From an uncultured Clostridia bacterium (GTDB lineage Bacteria; Bacillota_A; Clostridia; TANB77; CAG-508): 6,075 bases of DNA. Every line of letters begins with the position of its first letter. Positions within the stretch are counted from its first letter, which is position 1. Below the pieces are notes generated by a model that was given only the letters and a program-made list of their open reading frames with translations, did no database searches and had not been told where the DNA came from. Below, piece after piece: positions 1-4,893 of the stretch. A program made the position numbers and the translations under genes. Location: contig CALXZR010000005.1 of NCBI GenBank assembly GCA_944393295.1, positions 1 to 6,075 on the forward strand. Direction: 5' to 3'.

Positions 1-18
1 ACTAATAATATTAATCAT
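1..18 (-). CDS. Start of a divergent gene, cut by the window edge
   Basis: On the minus strand an ATG at 18-16 opens a reading frame (Met-Ile-Asn-Ile-Ile-Ser) that leaves the window after six codons. The sequence AAAGGA at 32-27 lies 8 bases upstream of it, which is good ribosome-binding-site spacing. A candidate minus-strand promoter is present further upstream (93-120). The product cannot be identified from six residues. Because it is divergent from the nuclease-HerA operon and shares a motif-rich control region with it, a transcriptional regulator is one possibility, but that is inference from layout only. Confidence 0.5.
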
Positions 19-84
19 AAAATCTGTCCTTTCTTAACACAAAAAAATATCAACTTCATTTAGAAATTGATACTTTTCTATATT

Positions 85-148
85 AAGTTCAAACTATAAA
101 AGTTCGAACAGATTTCCCAATGGAGCGAATCACATACAAGTTACGAAC
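85..148. repeat. Three AAGTTC-GAAC-like motifs (possible operator)
   Basis: AAGTTCAAAC (85-94) and AAGTTCGAAC (100-109) differ by one base and are 15 bases apart start to start. A third relative, AAGTTACGAAC, lies at 138-148 and has one extra base. The middle copy contains the perfect palindrome GTTCGAAC. The third runs into the inverted repeat GAAC-TGT-GTTC (145-155). They surround the minus promoter, so they could be operator sites for a regulator of the divergent genes. Short AT-rich motifs can recur by chance. Confidence 0.35.
93..120 (-). promoter_or_regulatory. Candidate sigma-A promoter for the leftward gene
   Basis: Read on the minus strand, TTGGGA (120-115, 4 of 6 matches to TTGACA) and TATAGT (98-93, 5 of 6 matches to TATAAT) are separated by 16 bases. 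Transcription would start near 86 and lead to the ATG at 18. The palindrome GTTCGAAC (102-109) lies inside the spacer, where a bound repressor would block polymerase. The call rests on consensus matching alone. Confidence 0.4.
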
Positions 149-205
149 TGTGTTCTCTTTCTGTATTCATTATATATGAATTATCATTAAATTTCAATGG
201 ACGTA

Positions 206-234
206 TGGAAAAAAATGGCTAAATATAGTATAAT
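206..234 (+). promoter_or_regulatory. Candidate sigma-A promoter for the nuclease-HerA operon
   Basis: A perfect -10 box TATAAT lies at 229-234. TGGAAA at 206-211 matches TTGACA at four of six positions, with a 17-base spacer. Transcription would begin near 241, giving a leader of about 60 bases that contains the hairpin at 246-264 and the ribosome binding site at 284-292. The -10 box is convincing; the -35 box is weak, so either activation or a low basal level is possible. Confidence 0.5.
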
Positions 235-245
235 AAAATAAATTT

Positions 246-270
246 GTATCATTAAATATGATACTTTTTT
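246..270 (+). terminator. Leader hairpin with T-run (attenuator or operator)
   Basis: GTATCAT (246-252) and ATGATAC (258-264) form a perfect 7-pair stem with a 5-base loop, followed at once by six T residues (265-270). This has the shape of an intrinsic terminator, but only two of the seven pairs are G-C, so it would be weak. It lies between the predicted transcription start (near 241) and the ribosome binding site, so it could attenuate transcription. The same inverted repeat could instead be a repressor site just downstream of the promoter. Confidence 0.4.
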
Positions 271-283
271 GTTTTAAAAAATC

Positions 284-292
284 AAGGAGGTG
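284..292 (+). promoter_or_regulatory. Ribosome binding site fixing the GTG start at 300
   Basis: AAGGAGGTG is a near-perfect Shine-Dalgarno sequence 7 bases before GTG at 300-302. An in-frame TAA (297-299) lies directly upstream, so no earlier start is possible. The next in-frame ATG is codon 21, which would remove the conserved N-terminal GFNYQ segment. The rare GTG start is therefore well supported. Confidence 0.85.
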
Positions 293-299
293 CTAATAA

Positions 300-1577
300 G
301 TGGATAGAACAGCTAATGCAACAATATTAGGTTTTAATTACCAATTTAATAAAAGCATTATGGAAATTTTAAAAGCGGATGATGACAAAACACATATAAT
401 GCTAGAAGGTACTATCGAAGACTTGGATATTTTTTTACTAGATAAAACTGTGGCAGTTCAATGTAAATATTATGAATCAACAGAAAATTTAACTTCTAGT
501 GTATTAGCTAAACCTATATTTGATATGTTAATATCTTATAATGAAGATGTCAGTCTAAATTATAGGTTATATATTCATTGTAAAAATTCCTTAAACGAAA
601 GAAAAGAAAAATTTGATAGCACTGTATTTAGTGAAATATTAAAAACGAAAAATAAAAACTATATAAAAAAATATTTCCCAATTATTTATAATTTTAATGA
701 AGATATCAATAAAATATTTCAGAAGAAAGAATTGGGAAATAATGATATAAAAATTATTCATAAATATATAGAAGAACAAGGTAATAAAATCTTAAAAATT
801 GATATTGATGATTTTACTAACAAAGTAGAAGTTTTTTCAGCACCATCTTATGATAGTCTTTTCCATGAAATAATACAAAAGATAGTAAGTAATGGACATA
901 GTGAAGATGATGCAATCAATTTATTTTATCCTAACTTTTTTCATAAAGTGGCAACAATTAGCGCTAATTCTGATGAAAAAGAAAGAATTATAAATTGTTG
1001 GGCTTTTAAAAATGAAGTATATGGTTTAAAAGAACTATTATCAACTAAGTGGCTGAAAACACTATATTCTTTTGAAAAATACAAAAGAGTAATAAAAAAT
1101 AATTTAAGAATTCGTTTACAAAGCAATTCAAGTGTTAGAGCCATATATTTTGACATTAGTAGATATTCAAATCCAGAAGTAGCATCTTTCATAGTTGATT
1201 ATATTACAAAATATAACAATAAGCCTAAATTAAATAAGTGCCCTATCTTTATTATCGAAGACAAAAATTATGACAATTTTTTAGAAATACAAACAATCTT
1301 ATACAATAATTATAAAGTTTCTTTTGAAAATGGTGATGTGGCAAGAAACTTCAATCTAGATAAATTTATTAAAGTTGATAATTGCTCTTTAAAAATATGC
1401 TTGAGGTGCAAAGAAATAGATGATTATTTAAAAGAAAATTCACCTAACGACTTATTTGTTATAGGTAATATTGATGTTACGGAATTAGAAAGTTCAGGTA
1501 TTTCGTGTTCTAAGATACAAGGATTAAGTATAAAGGACTTAAAGGAAGTTTTTTATTTAGGAGGTAAAAATGAATGA
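300..1577 (+). CDS. Cap4/DUF4297-like nuclease, partner of HerA
   Basis: This 425-residue protein begins with a domain resembling the DUF4297/Cap4 double-stranded DNA endonucleases. The segment GFNYQ (11-15) matches the conserved opening of that family. It is followed by the PD-(D/E)xK-type active-site pattern: E36, E40-D41 and D43 in LEGTIEDLDIF, then Q54-x-K56 in VQCKYY. The catalytic acidic residues and lysine all appear present. Residues from about 85 to 425 are not recognisable to me; they are charged and mixed in secondary structure, with no membrane segment, and may sense the trigger or bind HerA. The stop codon overlaps the start of the HerA gene by 8 bases, indicating translational coupling. 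In known DUF4297-HerA anti-phage systems the nuclease acts in a large complex with the HerA hexamer and degrades DNA on infection. The nuclease class is seen in the motifs; the defence role follows from family and context. Other Cap4-bearing proteins (CBASS, Lamassu) carry different partners. Confidence 0.75.
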   Translation: MDRTANATILGFNYQFNKSIMEILKADDDKTHIMLEGTIEDLDIFLLDKTVAVQCKYYESTENLTSSVLAKPIFDMLISYNEDVSLNYRLYIHCKNSLNERKEKFDSTVFSEILKTKNKNYIKKYFPIIYNFNEDINKIFQKKELGNNDIKIIHKYIEEQGNKILKIDIDDFTNKVEVFSAPSYDSLFHEIIQKIVSNGHSEDDAINLFYPNFFHKVATISANSDEKERIINCWAFKNEVYGLKELLSTKWLKTLYSFEKYKRVIKNNLRIRLQSNSSVRAIYFDISRYSNPEVASFIVDYITKYNNKPKLNKCPIFIIEDKNYDNFLEIQTILYNNYKVSFENGDVARNFNLDKFIKVDNCSLKICLRCKEIDDYLKENSPNDLFVIGNIDVTELESSGISCSKIQGLSIKDLKEVFYLGGKNE

Positions 1578-3330
1578 AATAGGTAAAGTTTTTGAAAGTA
1601 CAGGTTCTATTATAAAAATAAAATTAAATAGTGTTGATGAGTTTGAACAAAATAAAAATTTTATAAAAATAGGAAAATACTTAACAGTGCAAGAAGGAAA
1701 TTTGAATTATATTTTAGTTACAATTTTAAATATAAAAAGTATAGAGGGGCCAAAAGATATCGAATACCATATTGAAACACAACCGGTCGGAAGTTATTTT
1801 CAAAATGAAGAAAATATAGAATTTAAACAAGGAAGTGTTAATATACCATCACCTACTGAGCCAGTATTTATACCAGATAATGAAACAATTGACAAAATAT
1901 TTGCAAAAAGTAAGGACTTTACATATAGAATGGGGAAATTATCTAATAATGATTCTATAGATTATTACATAAATGGAAATTCTTTTTTTAGTAAACACAT
2001 TGGTGTAGTAGGTTCAACAGGAAGTGGTAAATCATGTTCTGTTGCTAAAATAATTCAACAAGTAGTAGGAATTGATAATGCTTTAAATACTAATAAGGAA
2101 AATCAAAAAAACTCTCATATCATAATTTTTGACATACATTCAGAATATAAAAATGCTTTTTCTTTAGATGAATCAGAAAGATTTACATTAAATAATTTGG
2201 ATGTTGAAAAAATAAACATCCCATATTGGTTAATGAATTCTGAAGAACTAGAATCACTTTTTATTGAAAGCAATGAAATGAACTCACATAATCAAATATC
2301 ACAATTTAAGAGAGCTGTAATTTTAAGTAAAGAAAAACATAATCCAGGGAAAAAAATCACATATGATATGCCAGTTTATTTCGATATTAAAGAAGTCTAT
2401 AATTTTATATATAATTTAAATTGCGAAGTTATAAGTAAAATTGATGGAGAATATGGTAAACCAAAACTTAAAGACGGACGCTTAATCGAAGATATAACAG
2501 AATATTTGAACTCAACTTTTGATTTTGTCTCTAGTTCTACAGCTGCTGCGACTAAAGCTAGTAATGGCCCATTTAATGGTGAATTTGAAAGATTTTTAAC
2601 AAGAATTGAAACAAAATTAAATGATAAACGATTAAATTTTATAACTAATGCAAAGAAAGATGACGGTTTAGAATTTAAAACTGAAGACTTTTCAGTTATA
2701 TTAAAACAATTTATTGGATATATTGACAAATCTAATATATCTATAATTGATTTAAGTGGAGTTCCATTTGAAGTTTTAAGCATAACTGTTAGTTTAGTTG
2801 CGAGATTAATTTTTGATTTTGCATTTCACTATTCTAAAAACAAACATAAGATTAATGAGCAAAATGATATACCATTTATGATTGTTTGTGAAGAGGCACA
2901 TAATTATATACCTAAAGATGGTGGTGCAGAATATAATGCCTCCAAAAAATCTATTGAAAGAATTGCAAAAGAAGGAAGAAAATACGGACTAAGCCTTATG
3001 GTAGTGAGTCAAAGACCATCAGAAGTTTCTGAAACAATATTTTCTCAATGTAATAACTTTGTAGTATTGAGACTAACTAACTTTAATGATCAAAATTGTG
3101 TAAAAAGGCTTCTTCCTGATAACAACAGTTCTTTAGTAGATTGCTTACCAACATTATCTTCTGGTGAGGCTCTTGTTGTCGGTGATGCAACTACTATTCC
3201 TGCTATAATAAAAATGGAGTTGCCAAATCCTAGACCTAAATCAGATAATGTTAATTTCTATAATGAATGGAATAAAGAATGGATAGATATAGATTTAACT
3301 GATACCATAAAAAGATGGCGAAACGAATAA
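1570..3330 (+). CDS. herA-like: HerA-like hexameric ATPase/DNA translocase (DUF87)
   Basis: This 586-residue protein is a FtsK/HerA-superfamily P-loop ATPase. The N-terminal ~100 residues fit the HAS-barrel region. The Walker A motif is GSTGSGKS (148-155), followed by FDIHSEY (187-193). The Walker B motif is FMIVCEEAH (436-444), with E441-E442 as the acidic pair. Then come the conserved AKEGRKYG (466-473), with R470 as a candidate arginine finger, and the sensor segment SQRPSE (480-485). Walker A and B are about 290 residues apart, with an extra segment of little similarity at roughly 195-390. HerA forms hexameric rings that couple ATP hydrolysis to DNA movement or nuclease control. In repair systems the partner is NurA; here it is the overlapping Cap4/DUF4297-like nuclease gene, which fits the defence version. 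The start is set by AGGAGGT (1559-1565), only 4 bases from the ATG. No key motif is missing, so the enzyme should be active. Confidence 0.88.
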   Translation: MNEIGKVFESTGSIIKIKLNSVDEFEQNKNFIKIGKYLTVQEGNLNYILVTILNIKSIEGPKDIEYHIETQPVGSYFQNEENIEFKQGSVNIPSPTEPVFIPDNETIDKIFAKSKDFTYRMGKLSNNDSIDYYINGNSFFSKHIGVVGSTGSGKSCSVAKIIQQVVGIDNALNTNKENQKNSHIIIFDIHSEYKNAFSLDESERFTLNNLDVEKINIPYWLMNSEELESLFIESNEMNSHNQISQFKRAVILSKEKHNPGKKITYDMPVYFDIKEVYNFIYNLNCEVISKIDGEYGKPKLKDGRLIEDITEYLNSTFDFVSSSTAAATKASNGPFNGEFERFLTRIETKLNDKRLNFITNAKKDDGLEFKTEDFSVILKQFIGYIDKSNISIIDLSGVPFEVLSITVSLVARLIFDFAFHYSKNKHKINEQNDIPFMIVCEEAHNYIPKDGGAEYNASKKSIERIAKEGRKYGLSLMVVSQRPSEVSETIFSQCNNFVVLRLTNFNDQNCVKRLLPDNNSSLVDCLPTLSSGEALVVGDATTIPAIIKMELPNPRPKSDNVNFYNEWNKEWIDIDLTDTIKRWRNE

Positions 3331-3361
3331 ATTAAATAAAAGATTATGGAGGTATTATTTA

Positions 3362-3796
3362 ATGGAATTAATAAGTGCATATATTGAGACTGAAGATTTT
3401 AATAAATCAATCAATTTTTATAAAAAAGTATTACAAATAGAACCAATCGTCTTTTGTGAAAACAGATGGGTTGAATTCGAAATGGGAAATAAAATTGCTC
3501 TTTATAATAAAAAGTTTGATGAAGAAAAAATAAAAGACAATAATAAAGTTCATAATAATTATAATAAAGCATATATTGAGGATTTTAATTCAAAAAAAAC
3601 AGATAGAAAAAATAATATTGTTATATTTAATTTTTATACAAAAAATTTGAAGAGTGAATATGAAAGAATAAGAAAGTTAAAAATATGTGATGTATCAGAA
3701 ATTATGTATATTAACATTGTTGAACCATATTACTATTTCAATGTTTCTGATCCTGATGGTAATTTATTGGAGATATGTAGTGATAAGTATGAATAA
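3362..3796 (+). CDS. VOC-fold protein (glyoxalase/bleomycin-resistance type)
   Basis: This 144-residue protein has the usual length and end motifs of the vicinal oxygen chelate superfamily. The N-terminal half shows ETEDFNKSINFYKKVLQIEP (9-28), the typical first strand, helix and FY..vL pattern. The C-terminus shows FNVSDPDGNLLEIC (126-139), the family's DPdGnllEi signature with E137. The usual first metal-ligand histidine near residue 7 is not obvious (Y7), so it may bind a ligand rather than catalyse. An asparagine/lysine-rich stretch lies at 55-85. Superfamily members detoxify small molecules or sequester DNA-damaging antibiotics such as bleomycin; the substrate here is unknown. GGAGGT (3348-3353) sits 8 bases before the ATG. 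The gene starts 31 bases after the HerA stop and overlaps the AlkD-like gene by 8 bases, so the two are probably made together. Confidence 0.8.
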   Translation: MELISAYIETEDFNKSINFYKKVLQIEPIVFCENRWVEFEMGNKIALYNKKFDEEKIKDNNKVHNNYNKAYIEDFNSKKTDRKNNIVIFNFYTKNLKSEYERIRKLKICDVSEIMYINIVEPYYYFNVSDPDGNLLEICSDKYE

Positions 3797-4427
3797 ACAA
3801 ATTGAAACAGAAATATATAATTTATCTAATTATAAGGATGTTGTAAAGAATGTAAATCGAATAGATAAGATGATTAAAAATTCAGATATAAATTTTTTTG
3901 ATTTATTTGATGAAATATTAAAACAAAATAAAGAAGAACCTTTTCTATTAATGACTCTTCTTGTTAAAAGAAGACATTTATATAATATAAAATATTTTAA
4001 TTATTATGAAAAATGGTTATTTAATTATGTAGATAGTTGGGGTAAATGTGATGCTTATTGTTATCGTGTTTTGAATCCTATGATTGAAAAGTATACTGAA
4101 CTCTATAATAATATTGTAAATTGGAGTAATTCAGATAAGGTATATGTTAGGCGTGCTTCACTGGTTTGTTTTATAATTTCCAAATCTGATTTTTCAGTTG
4201 ACTATAATCTTGATAAGATTTTATATATCTGTGAAAATTTAAAATATGACAAGCATATTCATATTCAAAAAGGAATAGGATGGTTATTAAAATATACATA
4301 TTTAACATATCCAGAAGATATAGAAAAATATTTAAGAGATAATGTTAGCATATTAAGTAGAACAACTTTTAGATATGCTCTTGAAAAAATGGATTCTTCA
4401 TTACGAAGTGAATTAATGAAATTGTAG
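3789..4427 (+). CDS. AlkD-like DNA alkylation repair protein (HEAT-repeat)
   Basis: This 212-residue protein resembles the DNA alkylation repair family (PF08713; AlkC/AlkD-like HEAT-repeat glycosylases). The pattern W84-x3-D88 in SWGKCDAYCYR matches the spacing of Trp109 and Asp113 in Bacillus cereus AlkD. R121-R122 in YVRRASLV fits its Arg148, and W165 in KGIGWLLKY is near the spacing of its Trp187. The ending RYALEKM (195-201) is also typical. AlkD removes positively charged alkylated bases such as 3- and 7-methylpurines, without base flipping. The protein is shorter than AlkD (about 237 residues) but keeps the core. I chose the ATG at 3789 because it begins MNKQIETEIYNL; an upstream in-frame ATG at 3687 would lie deep inside the VOC gene and add non-homologous sequence. 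GGAG at 3769-3772 is rather far away, so translation is probably coupled to the VOC gene through the 8-base overlap. Confidence 0.83.
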   Translation: MNKQIETEIYNLSNYKDVVKNVNRIDKMIKNSDINFFDLFDEILKQNKEEPFLLMTLLVKRRHLYNIKYFNYYEKWLFNYVDSWGKCDAYCYRVLNPMIEKYTELYNNIVNWSNSDKVYVRRASLVCFIISKSDFSVDYNLDKILYICENLKYDKHIHIQKGIGWLLKYTYLTYPEDIEKYLRDNVSILSRTTFRYALEKMDSSLRSELMKL

Positions 4428-4434
4428 TTAAGGG

Positions 4435-4450
4435 TATGGGAATTCCCATA
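4435..4450. repeat. Perfect 16-base palindrome
   Basis: TATGGGAATTCCCATA is identical to its reverse complement and lies 7 bases after the AlkD-like stop codon. It has no loop and is not followed by a T-run, so it is not a typical terminator. A dyad of this size could be a protein-binding site or part of a mobile-element end. Its function is not known. Confidence 0.6.
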
Positions 4451-4452
4451 TA

Positions 4453-4476
4453 GAATTTGTATGTGAGTACAAATTC
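4453..4476 (+). other. Hairpin that competes with the downstream terminator
   Basis: GAATTTGTA (4453-4461) and TACAAATTC (4468-4476) form a perfect 9-pair stem with a 6-base loop (TGTGAG). Its right arm, and its loop, are also used as the left arm of the larger stem at 4462-4475/4501-4514, so the two structures cannot form together. The 8-base word AATTTGTA occurs both at 4454-4461 and at 4501-4508. The arrangement looks like an antiterminator/terminator pair or nested inverted repeats at an element end. Confidence 0.5.
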
Positions 4477-4521
4477 AGTGCTGGCTAGGACAAATATTCT
4501 AATTTGTACTCACACATTTTT
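4462..4521 (+). terminator. Probable terminator of the four-gene operon
   Basis: TGTGAGTACAAATT (4462-4475) pairs perfectly over 14 bases with AATTTGTACTCACA (4501-4514). It is followed by CA and five T residues (4517-4521), so on the plus strand it has the form of an intrinsic terminator for the genes ending at 4427. The 25-base loop is unusually large. The right arm overlaps the end of the tnpV relic (stop codon 4510-4512). On the minus strand no T-run follows, so it does not look bidirectional. Confidence 0.55.
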
Positions 4522-4871
4522 AGTATAAATTAATTCATTTAAAATAATTTCTTCAGCAATATTTTTGCGATTATTCATTAATTTTGCCCATCCTAGTTGA
4601 TTAGTTTCTTTACTTTTTCAGATAGTAATTTATCTGATTTTTTAAATTGTTCTATTAAATTATTTAATTTATTTTCACATTCATCACTAACTGAAACAAG
4701 ATAATTTGTTAGTTCATTTTTCATTAACAGAGTTGTATAAAGTGCTTTATTATTTTATTTCAGATAGATCAATTTTAGTAATCCATATTTGTTAATTCTT
4801 TTATAATTCTGATTTTTAATAGTTAAATTAGGTAATAAATAATTTTCAATTTTTGAATAAGTTAATTTCAT
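4510..4871 (-). pseudogene. tnpV-like: Broken tnpV-like transposon gene
   Basis: Read on the minus strand, the ATG at 4871-4869 begins MKLTYSKIENYLLPNLTI, which matches the opening of TnpV proteins of Tn4451-type elements. An in-frame TAA at 4757-4755 interrupts it where family members read YLKE (apparently GAA to TAA). The same frame then continues with KALYTTLLMKNELTNYL and a helical stretch to a TAG at 4595-4593. One frame over, QLGWAKLMNNRKNIAEEI and LNELIY follow, the typical TnpV C-terminus, ending at TGA 4512-4510. So one nonsense mutation and one frameshift near 4595-4600 have broken it. GGAGAG (4883-4878) is 6 bases before the start, and the recombinase stop is 22 bases upstream, so it was co-transcribed with the recombinase. 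TnpV resembles excisionase-like accessory proteins; I recognise it from recalled family sequence, so an alignment would be the decisive test. Confidence 0.75.
4618..4643 (+). terminator. Weak terminator-like hairpin inside the tnpV relic
   Basis: TCAGATA (4618-4624) and TATCTGA (4631-4637) form a 7-pair stem with a 6-base loop, followed by six T residues (4638-4643). On the plus strand this could stop read-through from the operon. It contains only two G-C pairs and lies in antisense orientation within former tnpV coding sequence, so it may be accidental. Confidence 0.25.
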
Positions 4872-4893
4872 TTCCATCTCTCCATTTCTTTAT

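Larger units (their letters stand above)
19..299. other. Divergent intergenic control region
   Basis: I see no gene in this stretch; all frames carry frequent stops. It separates the minus-strand start at 18 from the plus-strand start at 300. It contains candidate promoters in both directions, three AAGTTC-GAAC-like motifs (85-94, 100-109, 138-148), a small inverted repeat ATTCAT/ATGAAT around 165-181, and a leader hairpin at 246-264. This density of symmetrical sequence suggests a regulated divergent promoter region. Confidence 0.6.

Noticed and set aside
145..155. GAAC-TGT-GTTC, resembling a LexA (SOS) box
   Set aside because: The Gram-positive LexA site needs a 4-base spacer (GAAC-N4-GTTC). 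Here the spacer is 3 bases and the outer flanks do not match, so I do not call SOS control.
941..1192. Minus-strand open frame of 83 codons
   Set aside because: It lies opposite the nuclease gene, has no recognisable domain and is an expected by-product of AT-rich coding sequence.
2397..2783. Minus-strand open frame of 128 codons
   Set aside because: It is antisense to the well-supported HerA gene, and the peptide looks like a low-complexity shadow.
3687..3788. Upstream in-frame ATG extension of the AlkD-like protein
   Set aside because: It lies inside the VOC gene in another frame, adds 34 residues with no family similarity, and the ATG at 3789 fits the family start and the overlap with the VOC stop.
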